Assembly: GCA_958366945.1 (NCBI GenBank)
Contig: CATXCY010000012.1
Coordinates: 1 to 58,459, forward strand
Length of the DNA stretch: 58,459 nucleotides
From: Bruticola sp004554425
GTDB lineage: Bacteria; Vulcanimicrobiota; Xenobia; Xenobiales; Xenobiaceae
Direction: 5' to 3'
Both the position numbers and the translations under genes were made by a program. Below, piece by piece: positions 1 through 8,636 of this stretch. Position 1 is the first letter of the stretch. Each line of letters starts with the position of its first letter. Under the pieces are notes generated by a model that did no database searches, had not been told where the DNA came from, and saw only the letters and a program-made list of their open reading frames with translations.

Positions 1-76
1 ATATAAAATCAATATACAAAAATGTCTAAAAAGCGTAAAAATTGACAGACTGAGAATTAAATTCAATTTTTAAACA

Positions 77-117
77 AAAAAAATCCGAACCATACAAAAA
101 ATACGATTCGGATTTTA
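77..117 (-). terminator. Rho-independent terminator of tRNA-Ser
   Basis: A 9-bp stem (81-89 with 108-116) is followed, on the minus strand, by a run of T residues (complement of the A-rich stretch 73-83). It lies just 3' of the tRNA-Ser gene. Confidence 0.8.
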
Positions 118-125
118 CTTTATAT

Positions 126-215
126 TGGCGGAGAGCGAGGGATTCGAACCCCCGGTGACATTACTGCCACGGCGGTTTTCAAGACCGCTGCTTTCGGCCA
201 CTCAGCCAGCTCTCC
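126..215 (-). tRNA. tRNA-Ser (anticodon TGA)
   Basis: Read on the minus strand, the acceptor arms GGAGAGC (215-209) and GCTCTCC (136-130) pair. The anticodon arm GCGGT/ACCGC holds loop CTTGAAA, giving anticodon TGA. A long variable arm typical of class II serine tRNAs and a TTCGAAT T-loop are visible. The discriminator base is G, and CCA is encoded at 128-126. Confidence 0.95.
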
Positions 216-338
216 ACAACAAGCAACGGAACTTATGTTACGCTGCTAAAAAGCTTTCTCCTGCTCAAGCCAGAAAAAAAATGGGCGAATTGTAAGCGAA
301 CTTGCAATCCACCCACAAATATAGGTTAATTACTTCAT

Positions 339-1772
339 CTAATCATGGGCTGCCTGAACGGCTTCGCTAATAGTTTTTTCAGCGGCTTCTTTGCCATATT
401 TATCAATTTCCCGTAAGGCTTTCTCTCCATGAGTCAAGCAACCGGGACCGCCGATACAACCACCTATACAAGCCATACCTTCAATAAAATTGTAAGGAGA
501 TTTACCACAATTGGCCAAAAGCAAAGCTTTACGACATTCATCCAAACCGCTGCAAGAAACAGCTTTCAGTTCAAAATCGGTAACACCATGCTCTTTAAGC
601 CCTTCTTTAACAGCGTCAGCCAAACCGCCACAGCGAGCGAAGATACGGCCGAAGTAAGAAGCGGTATCCAAGGTTTCTTCTTCCAAAGAGGCTACATCGA
701 TATCAAGGCCATCAAAGAGAGCTTGCAACTCTTCAAAAGTAATAGTGACATCTACGTAAGGACTGACTGTATCGAGTTTAGCTTCCATCTTCTTGGCAGT
801 ACAAGGACCAACGAAAACGACTTTGCAACCAGGATCTTTCTCTTTGATAAACTTGGCAATAGTAGCCATAGGAGACAAACTATGAGAAATTTTATCAGTA
901 AGCTTAGGGAACTCTTTTTGGACGAAAGAAACAAAAGCGGGACAGCAAGAGCTGAGCAAGAAGCCTTTTTCGGCCAGTTCCTTAGACTCATTGAAAGCTA
1001 CCATATCGGCGCCCAAAGCAGCTTCCCAGACATCGTGGAAGCCACATTCTTTAATAGCATGAATTACCTGGCCTAATTTGGCGTAGCTAAACTGGCTGGC
1101 AATAGAAGGAGCTATTACAGCGTATACTTTAGGGCCATCTTGTTCTTTAGCGCGGCGCAACATATCTACCACGTTAAGAATGAAAGACTTGTCGACAATG
1201 GCGCCAAAGGGGCACTGATAGACGCAAGCGCCACAACGTACGCACTTAGTTTCGTCGATAGAAGCCACTTTGTCTTCGTTCATGCTAATAGCTTTGGCTT
1301 TGCAAGCTCTTTCACAAGGACGCTTAAAGTTCATGATAGCGTTGTAAGGGCAAACCTTGGCGCACATACCGCATTCAACGCACTTATCTTTGTTGATGCG
1401 AGCTTTCTGATTTTCGTCGAAAGTAATAGCTCCGCGACGGCAAGCTTGTTCACAACGGTGAGCAATACAACCGCGGCAAGCATTAGTCACTTCATAGCCA
1501 CCTACGGGACACTCATCACAAGCTATATCTAAAACTTCGATAATATTTTCGTTACTAGCATTACCCCCCAAAGCCATATGGATACGCTCGCTCAAAATAG
1601 CGCGCTCTTTGAATACGCAACAGCGCATAGTAGGCACTTTGCCAGACACAATTCGCTTAGGAATATCGTGAATTTCTTCCAATAATTTGTCTTTAAAAGC
1701 TAAGCGAATAACTTCTTTAAGTACGCTGTGCTTGAGATACTGAACTTTGGTATCAAATTTGATGTTATTCAT
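339..1772 (-). CDS. Monomeric [FeFe] hydrogenase, probable group B
   Basis: Predicted 477-residue iron hydrogenase that interconverts protons and H2 in the cytoplasm. Visible motifs are cysteine clusters for FeS centres at about residues 85-110, 131-141 and 177-187, then the H-cluster signatures SSCCPAF (274-280), VGPCTAKKME (322-330 region) and EGMACIGGCIGGPG (431-444). The L1 and L2 variants (CCPAF rather than CCPxW; GPCxAKK rather than MPCxxKK) and the single-subunit size match the group-B/TIGR04105-like monomeric enzymes more than the bifurcating group A. It lies 248 bp downstream of the phosphotransferase/adhE pair and Rex, in keeping with a redox-balancing role. No hydEFG maturases are in this window. 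Confidence 0.9.
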   Translation of the reverse strand: MNNIKFDTKVQYLKHSVLKEVIRLAFKDKLLEEIHDIPKRIVSGKVPTMRCCVFKERAILSERIHMALGGNASNENIIEVLDIACDECPVGGYEVTNACRGCIAHRCEQACRRGAITFDENQKARINKDKCVECGMCAKVCPYNAIMNFKRPCERACKAKAISMNEDKVASIDETKCVRCGACVYQCPFGAIVDKSFILNVVDMLRRAKEQDGPKVYAVIAPSIASQFSYAKLGQVIHAIKECGFHDVWEAALGADMVAFNESKELAEKGFLLSSCCPAFVSFVQKEFPKLTDKISHSLSPMATIAKFIKEKDPGCKVVFVGPCTAKKMEAKLDTVSPYVDVTITFEELQALFDGLDIDVASLEEETLDTASYFGRIFARCGGLADAVKEGLKEHGVTDFELKAVSCSGLDECRKALLLANCGKSPYNFIEGMACIGGCIGGPGCLTHGEKALREIDKYGKEAAEKTISEAVQAAHD

Positions 1773-1967
1773 AAAAATAGAATCTTTCCTAATTTTTTAT
1801 TGGTAGGTTCTCCCCAACCAGAAAAAGCTGGAGACTCAGGAGAGGTTCAAATTGCACCAAAAAGGCGCACAGCCCACAAAGTATACAAACCTTGCCAAGC
1901 CGCACGCCTATGGCGCTAAAATTTTAAGCAAAAACAGACTGTATTAGCCATGTTTTAATAAGCGATA

Positions 1968-2012
1968 CTCTCGAGCGAAGCTGCCAGCACAAGGCAAACA
2001 GCCGCTCGAGCC
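1968..2012 (-). other. Hairpin between phosphotransferase and hydrogenase genes
   Basis: An 8-bp perfect inverted repeat (CTCGAGCG at 1970-1977 with CGCTCGAG at 2003-2010) extends inward with GCTG/CAGC pairing. It sits immediately 3' of the phosphotransferase stop. There is no clear U-tract, so it may be a weak terminator or an RNA-processing hairpin. It would separate the upstream genes from the hydrogenase gene. Confidence 0.4.
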
Positions 2013-2020
2013 CTTATTGC

Positions 2021-2791
2021 TTATTCGTAATCGACTACATTGATCCAGTGCATGAGGAGCTCACGCTCTTCAGGGCAGCCCTTCACAGATTGAGAAGCCG
2101 CTACAATAGGCAACCACTTTTGCACTTGCTGTTTGGCAGTGTCGGTCATGCTGCAATACATGTCAAGATATTTCTTGGCACGATCGAGCTGTCCAGCCAG
2201 CCATAAGACTAAGTAGGTGCGAGCTACATCGGCTTCGGCAGCACCGCGAGTAACGTGCGCCCAGTCGATCACATAGTCGGTTCCGTTAGTACCGCAAATT
2301 ACGTTACTAGGGTTGAAATCGCCATGGCAAATTTTCTCTTGGCGCGGAATAGCAGACAGGCGCATATGCAGTTCATAACGAGCAGTAGCATTCAAAGTAG
2401 TGGCACTGATCTTATTCTGCATCTTGTCAACCAGCTTATTGAGCATAGGAGCCTTAGTGTTGAGGATACGACGCTGAATGTTGATAAAGCGAGTCATATA
2501 CTCATCTTCTTTTTCGGGCTCTTTTTCCATAAGCTCAGCCAAGGTGGGACCTTCGATAAACTCGGTTATGATAGCCCACTTGCCATCGATCTTGGTCACT
2601 TCGATAATCTTAGGAATATCGAGGTTGGTCTCTTCCACACGAGCCTGGTTTAAAGCTTCGTTAAGTACGTCGGCTTTAGAAAAGTCGTCGTTAAAAACCT
2701 TAACGCAGTAATTACCAAGACGGTAGATCTTCTTGTTGGGACGAACCGCAATAACTTTGGCAGCACTTAAATTTAACTTTACGTCCTGCAT
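2021..2791 (-). CDS. Aminoglycoside phosphotransferase/choline-kinase-like protein
   Basis: 256-residue small-molecule kinase-fold protein. The catalytic-loop signature HGDFNPSN (about 156-163) and the metal-binding VIDWAHV (about 174-180) are those of the APH/thiamine-kinase/choline-kinase superfamily. The N-terminal lobe has the expected KIYRLGNYCVKVF beta-strand and lysine. The start codon is preceded by GGAGG, which overlaps the adhE stop, and only 9 bp separate the genes, so it is almost certainly co-transcribed with adhE. The substrate cannot be told from sequence. Resistance to aminoglycosides should not be assumed, because this superfamily includes many metabolic kinases. Confidence 0.75.
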   Translation of the reverse strand: MQDVKLNLSAAKVIAVRPNKKIYRLGNYCVKVFNDDFSKADVLNEALNQARVEETNLDIPKIIEVTKIDGKWAIITEFIEGPTLAELMEKEPEKEDEYMTRFINIQRRILNTKAPMLNKLVDKMQNKISATTLNATARYELHMRLSAIPRQEKICHGDFNPSNVICGTNGTDYVIDWAHVTRGAAEADVARTYLVLWLAGQLDRAKKYLDMYCSMTDTAKQQVQKWLPIVAASQSVKGCPEERELLMHWINVVDYE

Positions 2792-2800
2792 ATTGTCCTC

Positions 2801-5407
2801 CTAGTGACCGTAGTAGGCCTTCATATACATCTCTTTGATCTCTTTCATCAAAGGATAACGAGGGTTGGCGCCAGTGCACTGGTCGTCAAAGGCTTGCTCG
2901 GTCATGTTATCGAGGGTGGATAAGAACTTCTCTTCTTCTACGCCGTAGTCGCGAATGGTAGGTTTAATACCAATTTGCTTCTTCAGATCCTCGATAGCAT
3001 TGATCAAGTTGTCCAAACTCTCTTGATCATCTTTGCCACCTAAGCCTAAATACCTGGCGAACTCAGCATAACGAGCCAAAGTGTGAGGATAACCATACTG
3101 AGGGAAGGTACCCATCTTAGGAGGTACTTCAGCAGCGTTGTAGCGCAACACCAGAGTAATTAACAGAGCGTTGGCAATACCGTGAGGGATATGATGGAAG
3201 GCGCCCAACTTGTGAGCCATGGAGTGACATACGCCCAAGAAAGCGTTAGCGAAAGCCATACCAGCCATAGTAGAAGCGTGAGCCATCTTCTCGCGGGCTT
3301 CGGGATCGGCAGCGCCGTTGTTGTAAGCGCGAGGCAAGTAGTCGAAGATGTTGCGAGCAGCGCGTAAAGCGATACCGTCAGTGAAGTCGGTGGCCATCAT
3401 AGAAGCATAGGCTTCGAGAGCGTGAGTCAAAGCGTCTATACCGGAAGCAGAAGTGAGGCCGCGAGGCATGTTCATCATCATGTCGGCGTCGATAATAGCC
3501 ATCTTAGGAAGCAATTCGTAGTCGGCCAAAGGATACTTGATGCCGCTGCGCTCGTCGGTAATTACAGCGAAAGGAGTTACTTCGGAACCGGTACCGGCGG
3601 AGGTAGGAACGGCAATGAAGTAAGCTTTGTCGCCCATGTGAGGGAAGGTGTAGACACGTTTGCGGATGTCCATGAAGCGCATGGCCATATCCATGAAGTC
3701 TACTTCGGGGTGCTCATAAAGTACCCACATAATCTTACCAGCGTCCATAGCGGAACCACCGCCGATAGCGATGATGCAATCGGGGGCGAAAGCACGCATG
3801 GCTTCGGCTCCCTTCTTAGCTGAAGCCAAAGACGGGTCGGGAGCGACTTCGAAGAAGCTGGTGTGGGTGATACCCAATTCGTCGAGTTTGTCGGTAATGG
3901 GCTTAGTGTAGCCGTTCTTGAACAAGAACTCGTCAGTGACGATGAAGACGCGCTTCTTGCCCATAACGTCGCGCAACTCTTGGAGAGCGGTGGGCAGGCA
4001 GCCACGCTTAAAGTAAACTTTTTCAGGAGCGCGGAACCACAGCATATTTTCTTTTCTTTCTGCAACAAACTTGGTATTGAGTAAATGTTTTACACCTACG
4101 TTCTCGGATACGGAGTTGCCGCCCCAAGAACCGCAGCCCAACGTTAAGGAAGGAGCTAAGCGGAAGTTGTAGAGGTCGCCGATACCACCGAAAGAGGACG
4201 GAGTGTTGACCAAAATGCGGCAAGTGTGCATCTTGGCAGTGAAGCGCTCCAGCTTATCTTGGCACTTTACGGTGTCGAGATAGATGGAAGCGGTGTGGCC
4301 TAAACCGCCATACTCAATGAGTCCTTCAGCCTTTTGCAAAGCTTCGTCGAAGTCTTTGGCGTGATACATACCTAAGATGGGAGAGAGCTTCTCGTGAGCG
4401 AACTCTTCAGTAAAGTCGGCGTGCTCTACTTCACCAATCAAAACCTTGGTATCTTCAGGAACTTCCACACCGGAAAGCTCGGCAATAGTGTGAGCGGACT
4501 GACCTACGATCTTGGCATTTAAGGCGCCGTTGATAAGCATGGTCTTGCGGACTTTGTCAGTCTCTTCTTCGTTAAGGAAGTAACAACCGCGACGAGCGAA
4601 CTCCGCTTTTACTTCATCATAAATGCTATCCAAAACGACTACGGATTGCTCAGAAGCGCAAATCATGCCGTTATCAAAAGTTTTGGAGTGAATGATGGAG
4701 TTGACAGCCAAAGTAACGTTGGCACTCTCATCGATAAGGGCGGGAGCGTTACCGGCGCCTACACCGATAGCGGGTACACCAGAAGAATAAGCGGCTTTAA
4801 CCATACCGGGGCCACCAGTAGCCAAGATGCGGTCAGCGCTTCTCATAACTAAGTTGCTCAATTCGAGCGAAGGAACGTCTACCCAAGCGATGATGCCTTC
4901 AGGAGCGCCAGCAGCTACAGCAGCTTCCAACACAACCTTAGCAGCAGCAATGGTGCTTTGCTTGGCCCTGGGGTGAGGGCTAATGATGATACCGTTTCTG
5001 GTTTTCAAGGCCAACAAAGTCTTGAAAATAGCCGTAGAAGTGGGGTTGGTAGTAGGAATAATAGCAGCAATTACACCAACGGGCTCTAAGTAAGTTTTGA
5101 AGCCGCCCGCCTTGTCGTCACAGACCAAACCGCAAGTCTTGGTATTCTTGTAAGTATTGTATATATACTCGGCCGCGAAGTGATTCTTGATAATCTTATC
5201 TTCCACTACGCCCATGCCGGTCTCTTCGTGAGCCATCTTGGCTAAAGGAATACGCTGCTGATCGGCTGCTGAAGCGGCAGCAAAGAAGATCTTGTCAACC
5301 TGTTCCTGGGTAAAAGTAGCGTAGATTTTCTGAGCTTCTCTGAGGCGCTTCAAAGCGTCTTGGAGAGTCTCCAGATTATCGACGATCTTATATTCCAACT
5401 TGCTCAT
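2801..5407 (-). CDS. adhE: Bifunctional acetaldehyde-CoA/alcohol dehydrogenase AdhE
   Basis: 868-residue fusion reducing acetyl-CoA to acetaldehyde and then ethanol with two NADH, which regenerates NAD+ in fermentation. The N-terminal CoA-acylating aldehyde dehydrogenase half shows the nucleophile context NGMICASEQ (about residue 250). The C-terminal iron-dependent alcohol dehydrogenase half (from about 460) shows AIGGGSAMDAGK, GTGSEVTPFAVI and the metal-ligand segment CHSMAHKLGAFHHIPHG. Length equals that of typical AdhE. rex lies directly upstream on the same strand (167 bp gap). The gap contains a small GC-rich hairpin near 5461 but no convincing Rex operator. Confidence 0.97.
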   Translation of the reverse strand: MSKLEYKIVDNLETLQDALKRLREAQKIYATFTQEQVDKIFFAAASAADQQRIPLAKMAHEETGMGVVEDKIIKNHFAAEYIYNTYKNTKTCGLVCDDKAGGFKTYLEPVGVIAAIIPTTNPTSTAIFKTLLALKTRNGIIISPHPRAKQSTIAAAKVVLEAAVAAGAPEGIIAWVDVPSLELSNLVMRSADRILATGGPGMVKAAYSSGVPAIGVGAGNAPALIDESANVTLAVNSIIHSKTFDNGMICASEQSVVVLDSIYDEVKAEFARRGCYFLNEEETDKVRKTMLINGALNAKIVGQSAHTIAELSGVEVPEDTKVLIGEVEHADFTEEFAHEKLSPILGMYHAKDFDEALQKAEGLIEYGGLGHTASIYLDTVKCQDKLERFTAKMHTCRILVNTPSSFGGIGDLYNFRLAPSLTLGCGSWGGNSVSENVGVKHLLNTKFVAERKENMLWFRAPEKVYFKRGCLPTALQELRDVMGKKRVFIVTDEFLFKNGYTKPITDKLDELGITHTSFFEVAPDPSLASAKKGAEAMRAFAPDCIIAIGGGSAMDAGKIMWVLYEHPEVDFMDMAMRFMDIRKRVYTFPHMGDKAYFIAVPTSAGTGSEVTPFAVITDERSGIKYPLADYELLPKMAIIDADMMMNMPRGLTSASGIDALTHALEAYASMMATDFTDGIALRAARNIFDYLPRAYNNGAADPEAREKMAHASTMAGMAFANAFLGVCHSMAHKLGAFHHIPHGIANALLITLVLRYNAAEVPPKMGTFPQYGYPHTLARYAEFARYLGLGGKDDQESLDNLINAIEDLKKQIGIKPTIRDYGVEEEKFLSTLDNMTEQAFDDQCTGANPRYPLMKEIKEMYMKAYYGH

Positions 5408-5574
5408 ATATCAATCTCCATTTCAGGAATTAAGCATTTTTACGAACCACCCGCTGCCTACCGCCTTAAGCGGCACGGGCTCGCCGCCTGCTGCCCCCCG
5501 CTATTGTAGACGGCTGGCATTGCAGATTATTGAGAGAAGAACTAACCGACCGAGCAGCCGATCAATTCCAGATT

Positions 5575-6225
5575 TTAATCAAAATTGTTAGGTAGTTTGT
5601 CTGCCCGCATAGAAGCTCGCAAATAATTGGAAATAACCGCTAAATGGACAGCCATATTTTCATTGGTAACAAAAATTTTTTCGTCAACTCGCAAATGAAC
5701 TGGCGCGAAATTCCAAATAGCTTCTATGCCGCACTTAACCATTAAGTCGCAAACTTGCTGGGCCGCCTCGGCAGGTACGGTAATGATACCGATACGAGGA
5801 TGAAGGCGAGCACACATATCGCTAAGCTTGCTCAAATGCAAAATTCGGCCGCCTTCTTGACCGGCCAACTCTTCATTGGCGTCGAAAGCTGCCAAAATTT
5901 CTAATCCGTAAGTTTTGAAACCACCATAATTGAGAAGAGCTCTACCCAAATGGCCGGCGCCGACAATAATAGCCGAATCTACATTGTGATAGCCCAAAAA
6001 GCTTTCCAGCTCGTCGCGCAAAACTTCGATAGGATAGCCAACCTTGGGGCGTCCAGACGAACTAACTGCCGCCAAATCTTTGCGCACTTGTACATCGTTA
6101 AGATTTAAAGCACAAGCAATAGAAGAAGCGGAAACTCTGCTCTCGGTGGCGGGCAGAGTGCGCAAATAAGCCAAATACATGGGCAAGCGCTGTAGAGTTT
6201 GTTTAGATACGCTAAAACTTTTCAC
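5575..6225 (-). CDS. rex: Redox-sensing transcriptional repressor Rex
   Basis: 216-residue protein with an N-terminal winged helix (SVSKQTLQRLPMYLAYLRTL, then VSASSIACALNLNDVQVRKDLA), followed by a Rossmann NAD(H)-binding domain with GAGHLGRALLNY (about 91-102). In this family a high NADH/NAD+ ratio releases Rex from DNA and de-represses fermentative genes such as adhE and hydrogenases, which are the genes immediately downstream here. Translation probably starts at GTG (6225), as no in-frame ATG precedes the winged helix. A 23-bp AT-rich palindrome lies about 110 bp upstream. Confidence 0.95.
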   Translation of the reverse strand: MKSFSVSKQTLQRLPMYLAYLRTLPATESRVSASSIACALNLNDVQVRKDLAAVSSSGRPKVGYPIEVLRDELESFLGYHNVDSAIIVGAGHLGRALLNYGGFKTYGLEILAAFDANEELAGQEGGRILHLSKLSDMCARLHPRIGIITVPAEAAQQVCDLMVKCGIEAIWNFAPVHLRVDEKIFVTNENMAVHLAVISNYLRASMRADKLPNNFD

Positions 6226-6570
6226 CGAACAAAACCACGGAAAAAACGGATACGACCTTTACGGACGCCGGACTCAAGTCCGCTTTTCTCCCCCGCCGCC
6301 CATAGTAAAGCACAAACGGATAGACATATCAATCTTTTTTTATCGATAAAAAAGATAATGTTTAAATATTTTACTTATTTTTTGGCATATCTGCACAAAT
6401 TAGCCTGGCTAATGTGCTAACAGTTAGCTTTAGATTCCAACGTACCATACCGCCAAAGATATTGTATATTAAACAAGCGAGACGTTTAGCCAGTGTTTTT
6501 AGGCTGTGGATCGCCTTTGCAATAAGCTTCTACAAGGGAATAAGCTCCTTATTGCAGAACTGCGGCGGCT
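6226..6570. other. Divergent rex/dapD intergenic region
   Basis: 345 bp with no supportable gene. It contains a small hairpin CGGACT-CA-AGTCCG (about 6268-6282), which would be in the rex leader. It also has the near-perfect palindrome TCTTTTTTTATCGATAAAAA (about 6331-6354, with one extra T in the left arm) and AT-rich stretches consistent with promoters. No consensus Rex box (TTGTGAA-N4-TTCACAA) was found. Confidence 0.5.
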
Positions 6571-7374
6571 ATGGATCGACAACTAATTTCGCAGGCTTTT
6601 GCCGATAGAAGCTTACTGGCCAAAGCCAAACAGAACATTTTTGAAGTTATTGAAGCGCTCGATAAAGGTCAGCTCAGAGTTGCTGAAAAAGTTGACGGCG
6701 CTTGGCAAGTAAATACTTGGGTAAAAGAAGCCATTTTGCTCTATTTTTCCCTTACGGAAATGCAAACTTGGGAGCTTCCACCCTTTGAATACCGCGATAA
6801 AATCAGCTTAAAAAGCGATTTGCAACAAGCGGGGATTCGCGCCGTGCCTCCTGGCACAGTGCGTTACGGCGCCTATATGGCCCCCGGCTCCATTCTTATG
6901 GTTGGTTATGTAAATATCGGCGCCTATGTCGGCCCCGGCACTATGGTAGATACCTGGAGCCTGGTAGGTAGTTGCGCTCAGATAGGCGCCAATGTACATT
7001 TAGCCGCCGGAGCCATTATTGGCGGTGTTTTGGAACCGGCCGGAGCTCAGCCGGTAATTATTGAAGACGGATGCTTTATCGGAGCCGATAGCGTTATCGT
7101 CGAAGGCGTATTAGTTGGCGAAGGCGCCGTAATTGGCGCAGGCACTACCATTACAGCTTCCACGCCCATTATAGATGTGACTGGGCCGGAGCCGATTACT
7201 TACAGAGGCCAAGTGCCTCCTCATTCCGTAGTAGTTCCGGGCACTCGACCGCGCCAGTTTCCTAGCGGAACTTACAACCTTCCCTGCGCTCTGATTATTG
7301 GCAAACGCGACGCCGGTTCTGACAGCAAAACTAGTTTAAATCAGGCATTACGCAACTTTGGAGATTTACAATGA
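6571..7374 (+). CDS. dapD: Tetrahydrodipicolinate N-succinyltransferase
   Basis: 267-residue left-handed beta-helix acyltransferase that transfers succinyl from succinyl-CoA to tetrahydrodipicolinate in the lysine/meso-diaminopimelate pathway. An N-terminal helical domain (1-100) precedes hexapeptide repeats (MVGYVNIGAYVGPGTMVDTW, then SCAQIGANVHLAAGAIIGGV), followed by the conserved segment YRGQVPPHSVVVPGT. Length is close to E. coli DapD (274). Its stop overlaps the dapE start by 4 bp, so translation of the two is coupled. Presence of the succinylase branch fits DAP-type peptidoglycan. Confidence 0.95.
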   Translation: MDRQLISQAFADRSLLAKAKQNIFEVIEALDKGQLRVAEKVDGAWQVNTWVKEAILLYFSLTEMQTWELPPFEYRDKISLKSDLQQAGIRAVPPGTVRYGAYMAPGSILMVGYVNIGAYVGPGTMVDTWSLVGSCAQIGANVHLAAGAIIGGVLEPAGAQPVIIEDGCFIGADSVIVEGVLVGEGAVIGAGTTITASTPIIDVTGPEPITYRGQVPPHSVVVPGTRPRQFPSGTYNLPCALIIGKRDAGSDSKTSLNQALRNFGDLQ

Positions 7375-8447
7375 TCGATTTGGTTTCTCTAACTCAAAAA
7401 TTGGTGCAAATTCCCAGCCAAACTAAAAATGAAAAAGAGGTTTGTGACTTTATTGAATCTTGGGTGCGCACCGAATTGCCGGGCATCCCCTTAAGCCGCT
7501 CGCGCAACAATTTGATCGTTTGCCCTCCCCAACGCGGTGACCGCCCCGTTATTGGCCTTTTCGGCCACATAGACACTGTGCCGGCCGACCCAGATCAACC
7601 CTTGGGAGTAATAAAAGACGGCAAGCTTTACGGCTGCGGTTCCTCCGATATGAAAAGCGGCGTAGCTGTGATGATGGGCTTGCTCAAAGAATACGAAAAG
7701 TTTAACGCCGATTTGGTAGCCGTCTTTTACGATGGTGAAGAAGGGCCCGACGTCGGCAACGGTATGCGCGGTTTGATGCCTACTCTGCCGCCCATGGATT
7801 TTGCTATCGTTTTGGAGCCTACCAACAATGCCATTATGGCTGGTTGTATGGGCGGCTTACATGCCATTGTCACTGTTGATGGCAAACGAGCTCACTCGGC
7901 GCGTCCTTGGCAAGGCCAAAATGCCATCTTCCGCTCTCTGCCACTGCTGGCCAAATTGCGCGATTTGCCTAGACGCGAAGTAAATATCAGCGGCTTAACT
8001 TTTTATGAAGTAATGAGCCCCACTATGGCTTCTACTTCCAATGCTGCCAACGTTATTCCCGATAAATTTGAAATAAACGTCAACGCTCGCTTCGCGCCCA
8101 ACCGCAGCGAAAGCGATGTTGTGGCAGAGCTTACCAAATTGGTAGGCGATTTGGCCACCATAAGAGTACGCGACGTTTCAGTGCCCGGACAGGTTTGCGT
8201 AAGTCATCCTTTAATGCAAGGTTGGATCGAGCGTTGCTCATTGCAAGTTGAGCCTAAGCAAGCTTGGACAGATTTAGCCAGACTTACGGCCAATGGTATT
8301 CCCGCTGTCAACTTTGGCCCTGGCGATCCCGACCGCTGCCACCAAGCTATAGAATGGATGGAAATAGCCAACTTAGAGAAGTGCTATAATTTATTGTCCA
8401 TTTTCTTAACTGAAATTTGTCAAGTGAAAGCTGAGCCCGAAGCTTAG
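7371..8447 (+). CDS. dapE: Succinyl-diaminopimelate desuccinylase (M20 family)
   Basis: 358-residue M20 metallohydrolase that removes succinate from N-succinyl-LL-DAP. Metal ligands are visible in GLFGHIDTVPAD, GCGSSDMKSGVAV and YDGEEGPDVG, and a C-terminal histidine occurs in PDRCHQAIEWME. The segment TSNAANVIPDKFEINVNARF is the typical lid/dimerisation region. It overlaps dapD by 4 bp. M20 enzymes are promiscuous in annotation, but the fused operon with dapD makes this assignment firm. A terminator follows at 8481. Confidence 0.92.
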   Translation: MIDLVSLTQKLVQIPSQTKNEKEVCDFIESWVRTELPGIPLSRSRNNLIVCPPQRGDRPVIGLFGHIDTVPADPDQPLGVIKDGKLYGCGSSDMKSGVAVMMGLLKEYEKFNADLVAVFYDGEEGPDVGNGMRGLMPTLPPMDFAIVLEPTNNAIMAGCMGGLHAIVTVDGKRAHSARPWQGQNAIFRSLPLLAKLRDLPRREVNISGLTFYEVMSPTMASTSNAANVIPDKFEINVNARFAPNRSESDVVAELTKLVGDLATIRVRDVSVPGQVCVSHPLMQGWIERCSLQVEPKQAWTDLARLTANGIPAVNFGPGDPDRCHQAIEWMEIANLEKCYNLLSIFLTEICQVKAEPEA

Positions 8448-8480
8448 TTTTCTCTCTTGGTCGGTTTTCCGACTGCTTAT

Positions 8481-8516
8481 CCGGCAGGCTCAGTTTTAGC
8501 CTGTCGGCTTTTGTTT
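8481..8516 (+). terminator. Rho-independent terminator after dapE
   Basis: Stem CCGGCAGGCT/AGCCTGTCGG (8481-8490 with 8498-8507, one G-T pair) with a 7-base loop is followed by CTTTTGTTT. Confidence 0.85.
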
Positions 8517-8636
8517 GTACAGCCTGCCACCTGGCTAAAGACTAAAATCTTCGGCCCGGTTATTTCTTCTCTGCGCTCGCAAAGTGTCGAGAAAATTATT
8601 TGAACTAAAAAAAGATAGATTGAGAGAGTTTTTTTC

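Noticed and set aside
2021..2791. Aminoglycoside resistance gene
   Set aside because: The APH fold is shared by many metabolic kinases, and the operon with adhE favours a housekeeping role.
3182..3823. Plus-strand open frames inside adhE
   Set aside because: Shadows of the well-supported adhE coding frame.
5408..5574. Rex operator upstream of adhE
   Set aside because: No TTGTGAA-N4-TTCACAA-like site; the region has only a short GC hairpin.
8448..8636. T-box leader before alaS (and before pheS, 40092-40377)
   Set aside because: No T-box consensus (AGGGTGGNACCGCG) or specifier hairpin was found in either leader.
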